9,162 nt of DNA from Eubacteriales bacterium (GCA_030529125.1 JAUMXP010000060.1:1-9162), one strand, 5' to 3'; counted from the first letter of the stretch, positions 1-8,104 are shown. Notes: generated by a model not told the origin, from the sequence alone. Made by a program: numbers and translations.

Positions 1-56
1 TAAATGCTGAGATTTTAGTATCAGCTAAAGATTTGTGGCATAAAATCAACGGATAA
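1..56 (+). CDS. C-terminal end of an upstream gene, possibly ssnA (aminohydrolase)
   Basis: An open frame enters from the left edge and ends at TAA 54-56. Its last residues read NAEILVSAKDLWHKING. The stop lies 12 nt before the ygfK ATG, so the two genes are almost certainly co-transcribed. In related clusters the amidohydrolase-family gene ssnA is a frequent neighbour of ygfK, and a helical tail with a Trp near the end is compatible with that family. Seventeen residues are too few to identify a protein, so the SsnA assignment rests on neighbourhood only. That a gene ends here is likely; its name is a guess. Confidence 0.4.
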   Translation, partial: NAEILVSAKDLWHKING

Positions 57-68
57 AGAGGTGGCAAA

Positions 69-3020
69 ATGAGCGAAAGAATGACCCCTATAAGTATAGA
101 TAAACTGCTTATGAATATCACGCAGGAATACAGCAAGTATCAGACTGTATTTGGTGTGAAAAAAGCTTTCAGACAAGAGAATAAAAAAGCACTATCTATA
201 TTTAATGAAAAGATAGAGACACCACTTGGTGTAGCCGCTGGTCCTAATACTCAGCTTGCGCAGAATATAGTGGCTTCATATTTTGCAGGTTCGAGATTTT
301 TTGAACTAAAAACCGTTCAGACACTCGATGGTGAAGACTTAGCTAAATGCATTAATCGTCCGTGCATCAAAGCTGACGACGAAGGCTATAACTGTGAGTG
401 GTCAACAGAACTGACAGTTCCTCAGGCGTTTGATGAATACGTCAAAGCATGGTGCATACTTAAGGTTATCTCTAAAGCATATGAGCTCGGTGATGAATCA
501 GGCTTTGTGTTCAATATGAGTGTTGGTTATGATTTAGAAGGTATAAAATCACAGAAGATAGACAGCTTTATTGAGGGGCTCAAGGACTGCTCTGAAACTG
601 ATGTTTTCAGAGAATGTAAAGATGCGCTGAAAAAGTATTTCCCGCAGTTATCTGATCACATAGAAACTATCTCACCACAGGTGTGCACAAGCGTGACTTT
701 GTCTACGCTGCACGGATGCCCTCCAGATGAGATAGAGAGAATAGCTACACATCTTCTGAAAGAGAAGAAACTCAACACATTTGTAAAATGTAATCCTACA
801 CTGCTTGGTTATCAGTCAGCGCGTGATATTTTAGACAGTATGGGTTATGACTATATTGCGTTTGATGACCATCATTTCAAAGAAGACTTGCAGTACAGCG
901 ATGCCGTAGTTATGTTTAGACGTCTGCAAGCTTTGGCCCAAAAGAATAATCTGCAGTTCGGTGTGAAGCTGTCTAACACTTTCCCTGTTGATGTGAAAGC
1001 AAATGAGCTTCCTAGTGAAGAAATGTATATGAGCGGAAAATCGCTCTTCCCATTGACTATAGAGATGTCAAACAGACTGTCAAGAGAATTTGACGGTAAA
1101 CTACGAATGAGTTTTTCAGGCGGTGCTGATTTCTTCAACATTGATAAGCTATTTGAATGCGGAATCTTCCCAATAACAGTTGCTACTACTATCCTCAAGC
1201 CAGGTGGATATATGCGACTGACTCAGATGGCACAAAAGCTTGAGAAATGCGAGTACAAAGATTTCACAGAAACTGACACACAAGCTATCGGTAAACTCGC
1301 TGAAGCGGCTCTTGTTGATAAGCATCATATAAAACCTATAAAGCCAATTCCTAGACGCAAGAACTACGACAAAGTTCCGCTTATTGATTGCTATATTGCT
1401 CCGTGTAGCGGTGGATGTCCGATTAATCAGGATATCCCACAGTACCTCTCTCTTGTGAAAAAAGGTATGTACAAAGAGGCACTGTCTGTCATTACACAGA
1501 AAAACCCACTTCCGTTCATCACAGGCACCATTTGCGCTCATCCGTGTATGAGCAAGTGTACTCGCAATTTTTATGAGAGTAGTGTAGAGATCCGCGATAC
1601 TAAGCTAAAGGCTGCTATCGGTGGATTTGATGAGCTTATGAGTAGTGTTTCTCAGAAAGCTAAAGATAACACAAAAAAGGTTGCTGTTATCGGTGGTGGC
1701 CCTGCAGGACTTGCTGCTGCGTACTTTGTTGCGCGCGAGGGAATAGAGGTCACTGTGTTTGAACGTGATGCTCACCTAGGCGGTATTGTGCGTAATATCA
1801 TTCCTAAGTTTAGAATTCCTGAAGAATATATCGAAAACGATATTAAACTTATCGAGAAAATGGGTGCAAAACTGCTGACAAATACCAAAGCTCCTTCAGT
1901 CGATGAGCTAAAATCTCAGGGATATACACATATCCTGTTTGCTGTAGGCGCGTATAAATCACAGAGCTTAAATTTAGGGGATAAAGAGATTGATGTTTTC
2001 GATTTTCTACGCAAACTGCGTAAAAATGAGAAGATAGATTTGGGCAAAAATGTGGCAGTTATCGGTGGCGGTAATACTGCTATGGACGCTGCGCGTGCTG
2101 CAAAGCGTGTTGATGGAGTAGGTATGGTGACAATTGTTTATCGTCGTACAAAACGATACATGCCTGCTGATGAACACGAGCTTGAATTAGCAATTAACGA
2201 TAACATTGAGTTTATGGAGCTTGTATCTCCGATGACTCACAAGGATGGCGTTCTCTACTGCAAGAAGATGAAGCTGTCAGATCCTGATAGCTCAGGTAGA
2301 CGCAGACCGGTAGAGACTGACGAGATTGTGCCTGTTTTTGCTGACACTGTTATTACTGCAATCGGTCAGAAATTAGAAACATCAATTTTTGAAGAAAACT
2401 CTATTGAAGTAAAAGACGGAAGAGTAGAGTTTAAAACAAATATTGAGAATGTATACACAGCAGGTGATTGTCTGCGCGGTCCATGTACAGTTGTTGAGTG
2501 TATCGCTGATGCACAGAGATTTGCTGACGAAGTAACAGGCAAAAAACACGTTATGGATATTCCGATTGAAGCTTTCACTATACCTGAGAAAGCTATAGAG
2601 AAGAAAGGTGTTTTGTGTGATGCTTCACCTGATATATATGAAGCTGACCGTTGTCTCAATTGCTCAACAGTGTGCGAAAATTGCGTTGATGTTTGTCCTA
2701 ATAGAGCAAACGTAGTTATTACGCTGCCTGACAAAAGACGTGAGATCCTGCATGTAGACAGAATGTGCAATGAGTGTGGTAACTGTATGAGCTTCTGCCC
2801 ATATGACAGTGCACCATACAAAGACAAGTTTACGCTATTTAATGATATTAGTGACTTTGAAGACAGCGAAAATGCAGGCTTTGTTATTCTTCCTGACAAC
2901 AAAGTCAGAGTGCGTCTAGGCGGTGTTAAGGATTATGAATTATCACAGCTTGATGTACTTTCTAAAGATATAAAGACATTGATAACTACTGTTATTGATG
3001 AGTATAAATATCTGTATTGA
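69..3020 (+). CDS. ygfK: YgfK-type flavin/iron-sulfur oxidoreductase (annotated 'putative selenate reductase subunit')
   Basis: A 983-residue multidomain reductase, closely similar along its length to E. coli YgfK (about 1030 residues). Residues 1-420 form a dihydroorotate/dihydropyrimidine-dehydrogenase-like FMN barrel, with STLHGCPPDEIE at 212-223, NPTLLGY at 242-248 and the SGG/KPGGY phosphate loops near 350 and 377-381. Residues 441-497 hold six cysteines (C441, C446, C450, C489, C493, C497), as in the iron-sulfur domain of GltD and DPD. An FAD site (GGGPAG, 542-547), an NAD(P)H site (GGGNTAMD, 666-673), the YRRTKRYMPA segment (691-700) and the second FAD motif TAGD (797-800) follow. The C-terminus carries a ferredoxin-like domain: C862, C865, C869, C872, C876 and C900, C903, C906, C910. 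It is cytosolic, with no signal peptide or membrane segment. AGAGGTGG at 57-64 supports the ATG. Family work points to a role in anaerobic purine (urate) catabolism; selenate reduction is not shown by sequence. Confidence 0.95.
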   Translation: MSERMTPISIDKLLMNITQEYSKYQTVFGVKKAFRQENKKALSIFNEKIETPLGVAAGPNTQLAQNIVASYFAGSRFFELKTVQTLDGEDLAKCINRPCIKADDEGYNCEWSTELTVPQAFDEYVKAWCILKVISKAYELGDESGFVFNMSVGYDLEGIKSQKIDSFIEGLKDCSETDVFRECKDALKKYFPQLSDHIETISPQVCTSVTLSTLHGCPPDEIERIATHLLKEKKLNTFVKCNPTLLGYQSARDILDSMGYDYIAFDDHHFKEDLQYSDAVVMFRRLQALAQKNNLQFGVKLSNTFPVDVKANELPSEEMYMSGKSLFPLTIEMSNRLSREFDGKLRMSFSGGADFFNIDKLFECGIFPITVATTILKPGGYMRLTQMAQKLEKCEYKDFTETDTQAIGKLAEAALVDKHHIKPIKPIPRRKNYDKVPLIDCYIAPCSGGCPINQDIPQYLSLVKKGMYKEALSVITQKNPLPFITGTICAHPCMSKCTRNFYESSVEIRDTKLKAAIGGFDELMSSVSQKAKDNTKKVAVIGGGPAGLAAAYFVAREGIEVTVFERDAHLGGIVRNIIPKFRIPEEYIENDIKLIEKMGAKLLTNTKAPSVDELKSQGYTHILFAVGAYKSQSLNLGDKEIDVFDFLRKLRKNEKIDLGKNVAVIGGGNTAMDAARAAKRVDGVGMVTIVYRRTKRYMPADEHELELAINDNIEFMELVSPMTHKDGVLYCKKMKLSDPDSSGRRRPVETDEIVPVFADTVITAIGQKLETSIFEENSIEVKDGRVEFKTNIENVYTAGDCLRGPCTVVECIADAQRFADEVTGKKHVMDIPIEAFTIPEKAIEKKGVLCDASPDIYEADRCLNCSTVCENCVDVCPNRANVVITLPDKRREILHVDRMCNECGNCMSFCPYDSAPYKDKFTLFNDISDFEDSENAGFVILPDNKVRVRLGGVKDYELSQLDVLSKDIKTLITTVIDEYKYLY

Positions 3021-3027
3021 TTAATAA

Positions 3028-3045
3028 TTGGAGATGACCTAATTG
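3028..3045 (+). promoter_or_regulatory. Ribosome binding site and TTG start of the hydantoinase gene
   Basis: GGAG at 3030-3033 lies 9 nt before TTG 3043-3045. An in-frame TAA (3040-3042) directly abuts the TTG, so translation cannot begin further upstream in this frame. The first in-frame ATG would be near codon 110, inside the metal-binding domain. TTG is therefore the only start giving a full-length protein. An ATG-ACC-TAA triplet series (3034-3042) sits between the GGAG and the TTG. Confidence 0.8.
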
Positions 3046-4413
3046 GATATTCTTTTGCGTGGTGGAATTGTTGTTTCCGGCAAAAACTCAAAAAAGCTTG
3101 ATGTGCTTATACAAGGTAGTAAAATTAAAGAAATCGGTCGCAGACTTTCTGCTGATAATGTACCGGTGATTGATTGTAGTGGGAAATTGATTTTCCCCGG
3201 ATTTATAGATGCTCATACTCACTTTGATTTGGAAGTAAGCGATACGGTTACTGCTGATGATTTTGAGAGTGGTACAAAAGCTGCGGTGTGTGGTGGCACC
3301 ACGACGATTATCGACTTTGCTACACAGAACAAAGGCGAAAGCCTTAGTACAGCACTGAATAATTGGCACATGAAAGCTTTCTCAAAAAGCAGTTGTGACT
3401 ATGCTTTTCATATGGCAATTTCTGATTGGAACGACAGAATCAAAGAAGAGATTAACGATATGGTTGAACAGGGTGTTACTTCGTTCAAGGCTTATCTGAC
3501 ATATCCTGCGATGATGCTTTCTGATGAAGAGCTTTTTGATATGCTGTCAACGCTGAAAAAGTATGGTGGTATTGTAGGTGTACACTGTGAAAATCACGGT
3601 ATAATCACAGCACTTACAAAAGAAAGAAAAGATAAGGGCGAGCTGTGTGTTGCTACTCATCCTAAAGTCAGACCTGCATTATGCGAGGCAGAAGCAATTG
3701 ATAGGTTGCTCTCTATAGCGCAGATAGTTGATGTTAGTGTGGTTATCGTACACCTTAGCTCAAAAGAAGGCTTGCAGATGGTGCGTCATCACAGAAAAAA
3801 CGGATGTAAAGTTTTTGTGGAAACCTGTCCGCAGTATCTGTTGCTTGATGAATCGAGATATGAGCTCAAAGGTTTAGAAGGAGCAAAGTTCGTTTGTTCA
3901 CCGCCTATAAGAGCTAAGGAAGATAACAGAGAACTTTGGAATGCGCTAAAAACCGGTGAGATACAGACAGTAGCTACTGACCACTGTTCGTTTACAACTG
4001 AGCAGAAAAAAGTCGGGCTTGATGATTTTTCGAAAATGCCTAACGGTTTACCATCAGTAGAGAGCAGAGTAGTGCTGATGTATACCTACGGTGTGTGCAA
4101 AAAGCGCATCACCCTTGAGCGTATGTGTCAGCTTATGTGCGAGAATCCAGCAAAACTCTATGGCATGTATCCTAAGAAGGGAACTATCAATTCAGGCAGT
4201 GATGCTGATATAGTTATATATGATCCTAAATGTGACGGCTTTATTTCTAAAAACACTCACCACAGTGCATCAGACTACACACCATACGAGGGTGTACGCA
4301 CAAAAGGAATGGTTGAGAGAGTATTTGTCAGAGGAAAAGAAGTAGTCAGAAATGGCGAAGTTATATTAGAGAATAAAGGTAAGTTTGTTCACAGAGCGAA
4401 AAGCACTCTATAG
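3043..4413 (+). CDS. hydA: D-hydantoinase / dihydropyrimidinase-family cyclic amidohydrolase
   Basis: A 456-residue amidohydrolase-superfamily enzyme that hydrolyses a cyclic amide or imide ring, matching E. coli HyuA (YgeZ) and dihydropyrimidinases in length and motifs. The binuclear metal set is complete: H58 and H60 in DAHTH, the lysine expected to be carboxylated K149 (SFKAYLTY), H181 (GVHCEN), H237 (IVHLSS) and D313 (ATDHCSF). Y154 and the CSPPIR (285-290) and PNGLP (333-337) segments correspond to substrate-side parts of the hydantoinase active site. The C-terminal GSDADIVIYDP and DYTPYEGV stretches are typical of the family. It starts at TTG, 22 nt after the ygfK stop, and is the last gene of the plus-strand unit. 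In this setting the substrate is probably a ring-opened or reduced purine product; E. coli HyuA acts on D-phenylhydantoin in vitro. The exact substrate cannot be read from sequence. Confidence 0.93.
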   Translation: MDILLRGGIVVSGKNSKKLDVLIQGSKIKEIGRRLSADNVPVIDCSGKLIFPGFIDAHTHFDLEVSDTVTADDFESGTKAAVCGGTTTIIDFATQNKGESLSTALNNWHMKAFSKSSCDYAFHMAISDWNDRIKEEINDMVEQGVTSFKAYLTYPAMMLSDEELFDMLSTLKKYGGIVGVHCENHGIITALTKERKDKGELCVATHPKVRPALCEAEAIDRLLSIAQIVDVSVVIVHLSSKEGLQMVRHHRKNGCKVFVETCPQYLLLDESRYELKGLEGAKFVCSPPIRAKEDNRELWNALKTGEIQTVATDHCSFTTEQKKVGLDDFSKMPNGLPSVESRVVLMYTYGVCKKRITLERMCQLMCENPAKLYGMYPKKGTINSGSDADIVIYDPKCDGFISKNTHHSASDYTPYEGVRTKGMVERVFVRGKEVVRNGEVILENKGKFVHRAKSTL

Positions 4414-4426
4414 GTTATGGCAAAAG

Positions 4427-4456
4427 AAAAAGCACCGAGCTAATCGGTGCTTTTTT
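4427..4456. terminator. Bidirectional rho-independent terminator between convergent units
   Basis: AGCACCGA (4431-4438) pairs with TCGGTGCT (4444-4451) around the 5-nt loop GCTAA. Flanking A and T runs (4427-4430 and 4452-4456) extend the stem and give a U-tract in either direction. It lies 13 nt after the hydantoinase stop on the plus strand and 11 nt after the acetyltransferase stop on the minus strand, so it can serve both transcripts. Confidence 0.9.
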
Positions 4457-4467
4457 AATATATTATT

Positions 4468-5283
4468 TTAGCTTTTTATCAGGTGTACATTACCAACAAG
4501 TTTAAAACCGGCTTTCTTAAATGTTGCGTTAGCACTAAGGTTGCCGATGTTTGTGTAAAGCATAATTTGAGAGTTGCCGTCTTTTTTGTTTGATTTGCAA
4601 GCAATGTTTGTGACTAAAGATCCGTAGCCTTTGTTACGCTCTTCTTGCTTTGTTGCAGTAGAACGAATAGACGAGCACTCACCATCGTCATCACTGATAA
4701 CACAAACTGAAACAATATTGCCGTTTTTCAACAGCAAATATGTGTTAAGTGCTAAAAAACGATTTACTTTACTAATGACTGTTTCTTCACTCCAGTGGAA
4801 CTCGTCTTTCAGATCCATATAAAACTGGAAAAAAGCGTCTTTGAACTTTTTGTTGTATCTTTGTACAGTGACGCTGTTATCACTCAGAACTTTAGTATCG
4901 CAGTATTTGTATACACCAAGAGAAAACTCGCTTTTTACCTGATAATCTAGGTCGCAGCTAATGAGAGCGTACATATCGGAAAACATCTGAGCAACAGCTG
5001 GTTTGACGAAAAATTTAAGATCAGATGAGTTGAACTCACGAACTGCTTTAGCAACAGAAATTATGAAATCCATATCGTCGTGCATTCCGTCATTAGTCCA
5101 TATCCACACGCTGTTGTGACCTGCTTTGCGGCATATGATGACGTTTTTATGGTCTGATAAAAACTCAGTGGTGTCATACTGGCGAGCACCCTCGATATAG
5201 TTAAAAACCATACGGTCGTTTTTGTACTCGGGTGTTGAAAAAACTGCGTCGTCAACAGAGATTTTTGAGATAATTGTGCTCAT
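4468..5283 (-). CDS. GNAT-family N-acetyltransferase with uncharacterised N-terminal half
   Basis: A 271-residue protein. The C-terminal part (about 140-271) shows the GNAT fold: the acetyl-CoA pyrophosphate loop R216-N-K-G219-Y-G221, which fits the R/QxxGxG/A pattern, and the later NLSANATFKKAGF segment (248-260), which fits the NxxAxxxYxkxGF motif B. The N-terminal 130 residues show no motif I recognise; two-domain GNAT proteins of this length are common. There is no signal peptide or membrane helix. GGAGG at 5289-5293 (minus strand) is 5 nt from the ATG. It begins 21 nt after the threonine-synthase-like gene and is the last gene of its unit. It presumably acetylates a small amine or amino acid, and in this context an amino-acid intermediate is conceivable, but the substrate is unknown. 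Confidence 0.8.
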   Translation of the reverse strand: MSTIISKISVDDAVFSTPEYKNDRMVFNYIEGARQYDTTEFLSDHKNVIICRKAGHNSVWIWTNDGMHDDMDFIISVAKAVREFNSSDLKFFVKPAVAQMFSDMYALISCDLDYQVKSEFSLGVYKYCDTKVLSDNSVTVQRYNKKFKDAFFQFYMDLKDEFHWSEETVISKVNRFLALNTYLLLKNGNIVSVCVISDDDGECSSIRSTATKQEERNKGYGSLVTNIACKSNKKDGNSQIMLYTNIGNLSANATFKKAGFKLVGNVHLIKS

Positions 5284-5304
5284 AGTATCCTCCAGTTGAT
5301 TTCG

Positions 5305-6549
5305 TTACTGAACAGTAATACCCAGCTTTTTGAATTCATTCTCGAATTCAGAGAGGTCGTTTTTTGAGTATACAGGAGATGGACAGTTAGCGATAGCGCT
5401 CTCGATGTCTTTGAGACCATTGCCTGTAACAACTGATACAACGGTTGCGTCATTTTCAATCAAGCCTTCTTCACACAGCTTGATAAGACCTGCTGTAGCG
5501 GTTACACCTGCAGGTTCACCGAAAACTCCGCATTCTTTAGCTAAGAAACGCTGAGCTGCTCTGATTTCGTCGTCGGTGACATTAACTGTGATACCGTTTG
5601 AATCGAGAATAGCGTTGATAGCTTTGTCAGGGTTTCGTGGCACACCGACAGCTATAGAGTCAGCGTAGGTGTTTTCTTCCTGTGGAGTCCAGTTATTAGT
5701 CTTGTTTTTTGCAGCTACGTTGATAGGACAGCAACCGCTAGCCTGTACTGAAATCAGACGTGGAATTTTGTCAATAAGACCAACGCTGTACATATCATAT
5801 AAACCTTTGTATACACCTGCGATTGTACAACCATCACCAACGGAGATAGCGACATAATCTGGAGCGTTAAAGTCAAGCTGCTCGATGATTTCGAGAGATA
5901 CGGTCTTTTTGCCTTCGCTTAGGTAAGGGTTGATAGCGGCATTGCGGTTATACCAACCGTATTTATCAATAGCAGCTTTAGATAACTCGAATGTTTCTTC
6001 GTATGTGCCTTTGACTGCTGTGAGGTTAGCGCCGAACATCATAAGCTGAGCAATCTTTCCTTTTGGTGCGCGCTCAGGGACAAAGATGTAAGTGTTAAGT
6101 CCTGCGGCGGCAGCATTACCTGCAAGTGATGATGCTGCATTACCGGTTGAAGAACATGCGATAGTTGAGTATCCTGCTTCGATTGCTTTGGTTACTGCCA
6201 TAGCGGAAGCTCTGTCTTTTAATGAAGATGTAGGGTTGATACCGTCATCTTTGATATATAGCTTTTTGATTCCGAGCTTCTTTGCAACTTTATCTACATC
6301 GTAAATAGGGGAGTTGCCGACACGAAGTCCAGCAGGAGTTGTATTCTCTTCAATAGGAAGAAGTTCACGGTAACGCCACATAGTCTGGTCTTCGCGGTTT
6401 TTAAGTACATCTTTATTAAAGATAGTTTTTATATATTCGTAGTCATAGATGACGTCGAGAATACCACCACATTCACAGGTGGTAGCATCAGCAGTAGCAT
6501 CATAAGTATTGCCACACTTAACGCATTTTAAATATTTAACATTTTTCAT
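5305..6549 (-). CDS. Threonine-synthase-like fold-type II PLP enzyme with N-terminal zinc knuckle
   Basis: A 414-residue PLP-dependent enzyme of the threonine synthase/cysteate synthase branch. A small zinc-knuckle-like start (C9, C12, C25, C27) precedes the catalytic domain, as in many short prokaryotic threonine synthases. The PLP lysine is K111 in SSLKDRAS; the substrate loop is CSSTGNAASS (132-141); the cofactor phosphate loop is around SVGDGCTIAG (236-245); VTGNGLKD (374-381) is very like the threonine synthase C-terminal motif. Automatic annotation would call it thrC. However, no homoserine dehydrogenase or kinase gene is nearby, and it lies 18 nt after a second PLP enzyme and divergent from ygeY. 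A lyase or replacement reaction on a 2,3-diamino or ureido amino acid is therefore equally plausible. AGGTGA at 6560-6565 (minus strand) supports the ATG. Family placement is firm; the reaction is not. Confidence 0.85.
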   Translation of the reverse strand: MKNVKYLKCVKCGNTYDATADATTCECGGILDVIYDYEYIKTIFNKDVLKNREDQTMWRYRELLPIEENTTPAGLRVGNSPIYDVDKVAKKLGIKKLYIKDDGINPTSSLKDRASAMAVTKAIEAGYSTIACSSTGNAASSLAGNAAAAGLNTYIFVPERAPKGKIAQLMMFGANLTAVKGTYEETFELSKAAIDKYGWYNRNAAINPYLSEGKKTVSLEIIEQLDFNAPDYVAISVGDGCTIAGVYKGLYDMYSVGLIDKIPRLISVQASGCCPINVAAKNKTNNWTPQEENTYADSIAVGVPRNPDKAINAILDSNGITVNVTDDEIRAAQRFLAKECGVFGEPAGVTATAGLIKLCEEGLIENDATVVSVVTGNGLKDIESAIANCPSPVYSKNDLSEFENEFKKLGITVQ

Positions 6550-6567
6550 AATATGATAATCACCTGA

Positions 6568-8043
6568 TTACAGTTTCTTGAGTAAGCCTACTTCGTCGTT
6601 GAACTGATTGATAAGTTCGTCGAGTTCATCGATCTGCTTGTGTACAGCATCCCATGTGCCCTTTGTGTCATACCACAGAGCGTTGAGTTCTTCGACATCT
6701 CTGCCTTGCTGTTCAACCCATGTGTAGTACTTGAGGTTGTGGACACGCTTACGCTGTGCGTATGTAAGCTCGATGAGATTATCTGTCTTTAAGTTAAGCA
6801 TATGGAGCTTGTGGTCGATTTCAGCTTCTTTGAGGTTGTACTCGCCGTGCATATCGTTGAGTTCGTCAATTCTTGACTGATACATACTAGCGCTGTCAGT
6901 TAATACTGTACCGATGATATCGTTCTCTGTAAACTCATAGTATTTAGCCATCTTGATACAGCATAGGATGTTTGCGATACCTGAGATGCCAAGCCATGAG
7001 AGCTTTTCAACAAAGTCTTTGTCTAAGCCTAAATCGTTGATGAGATAAGCTTTTCCGTCTTCAGTGTTGAAGAGTCTTAAAAGTCTCTGGCTGTCTTCGT
7101 CGTCGATAGCAATAGCCATATCAGTGTTCTTAACATTATGAATCCAAGGAATGTGCTTGTCGCCGATACCCTCGATTCTGTGACCGCCAAAACCATTGTC
7201 TAAGATAGTAGGACATTGTAAAGCTTCACCAACACCAAGTTTAAGAGTTGGATAATAATCTTTTAAGTAGTCACCTGCACTCATAGTGCCAGCAGAGCCT
7301 GAAGTAAAGCACGCACCAGAGAATTTATCATCAGGACGTTTGATAGCTTCAAAAACAGTAGAAAGAGCGTGGCCTGTGATGTTGTAGTGCCACAGTGGGT
7401 TGCCCATTTCTTCAAACTGGTTGAAAATCATAACATCGTCGCGCTGCTTGAGCTCCCATGTTTTATCAAAAATTTCTTTTACGTTTGATTCACAACCTGG
7501 AGTTGCGATGATTTCACCAGCAACAGTTTTAAGCCAATCAAATCTCTCTTTACTCATTTCTTCAGGAAGGATAGCGATTGAACTGCAAGCAAGAAGTGCC
7601 GAGTTGAACGCACCACCACGGCAATAGTTACCTGTAGAAGGCCATACAGCCTTGTGTACTGTTGCGTCGAACTGACCTGTAACAAGTCGTGGAGCAAGAC
7701 AGCCGAAAGATGCACCAACTTTGTGACATCCTGTAGGGAACCACTTGCCAACCATAGCGAATATTCTGGCTTTTACGCCTGTGAGTTCACTTGGAAGTTC
7801 GATATAGTTAGGAACAGCTTGGAACAGACCGCCTGTTTCTTTAGCTTCGTTTTTCCATGTGATTCTGAAAAGGTTAACAGGATCAACATCCCACAGACCT
7901 GTGTGGCTGAGCTTATCCTTGATTTTCTCAGGGATGGAGTCAGGATTCTGCATCTGTTTGAAAGTTGGAATGATAATGTTGTTTTCCTTAGCCTTTTCAA
8001 TATTGTGCTTGAGACCTTCGCGGTTGATTTTTAAATCAATCAT
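6568..8043 (-). CDS. Fold-type II PLP-dependent enzyme with long C-terminal helical extension
   Basis: A 491-residue enzyme of the tryptophan-synthase-beta/cysteine-synthase fold. Likely PLP-binding elements are K108 in TGCHKVGASFG (104-114), a lysine context closer to the HK motif of tryptophan synthase beta than to the SxKDR of its neighbour; the substrate-carboxylate loop STGNYCRGG (136-144); and a glycine-rich phosphate loop SGSAGTMSAG (248-257). Residues from about 380 form a charged, probably helical tail with a heptad-like pattern at the very end (464-490), about 110 residues longer than a minimal PALP enzyme. It is not YgeX (diaminopropionate ammonia-lyase), whose motifs differ. A perfect AGGAGGT (8049-8055, minus strand) lies 5 nt before the ATG. 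It is the first gene of its unit and shares a control region with ygeY. The reaction is unassigned; elimination on a small amino acid is the best inference. Confidence 0.82.
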   Translation of the reverse strand: MIDLKINREGLKHNIEKAKENNIIIPTFKQMQNPDSIPEKIKDKLSHTGLWDVDPVNLFRITWKNEAKETGGLFQAVPNYIELPSELTGVKARIFAMVGKWFPTGCHKVGASFGCLAPRLVTGQFDATVHKAVWPSTGNYCRGGAFNSALLACSSIAILPEEMSKERFDWLKTVAGEIIATPGCESNVKEIFDKTWELKQRDDVMIFNQFEEMGNPLWHYNITGHALSTVFEAIKRPDDKFSGACFTSGSAGTMSAGDYLKDYYPTLKLGVGEALQCPTILDNGFGGHRIEGIGDKHIPWIHNVKNTDMAIAIDDEDSQRLLRLFNTEDGKAYLINDLGLDKDFVEKLSWLGISGIANILCCIKMAKYYEFTENDIIGTVLTDSASMYQSRIDELNDMHGEYNLKEAEIDHKLHMLNLKTDNLIELTYAQRKRVHNLKYYTWVEQQGRDVEELNALWYDTKGTWDAVHKQIDELDELINQFNDEVGLLKKL

Positions 8044-8066
8044 TTTTTACCTCCTGTTTGACATCA

Positions 8067-8079
8067 ATATAGTAATACA
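8067..8079. repeat. 13-nt direct repeat, copy 1
   Basis: ATATAGTAATACA occurs here and again at 8152-8164, identical in all 13 positions, with start points 85 bp apart. On the minus strand it reads TGTATTACTATAT and contains TACTAT. It lies between the leftward promoter and the AGGAGGT of the 491-residue PLP gene, so it would fall in that gene's 5' leader. A protein-binding site is possible; simple AT-rich coincidence is not excluded. Confidence 0.5.
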
Positions 8080-8104
8080 TAAAAACGTATAGTTTATTTG
8101 GAAT

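Noticed and set aside
1149..1541. 130-residue minus-strand open frame
   Set aside because: It is antisense to the YgfK barrel and iron-sulfur domain, with no start signal or known motif.
2366..2902. 178-residue minus-strand open frame within ygfK
   Set aside because: It is antisense to the conserved FAD and ferredoxin parts of YgfK, has no ribosome binding site I can see, and encodes no recognisable domain.
7654..8034. 126-residue plus-strand open frame opposite the 491-residue PLP gene
   Set aside because: It mirrors the conserved PLP-site coding sequence and has a cysteine-rich, motif-free translation typical of an antisense shadow.
8058..8093. Second TTGACA on the plus strand as a promoter
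   Set aside because: The nearest -10-like sequence (TATAGT, 8088-8093) is 24 nt away, too far, and the box overlaps the minus-strand ribosome binding site region. The repeated TGTTTGACA is probably chance.
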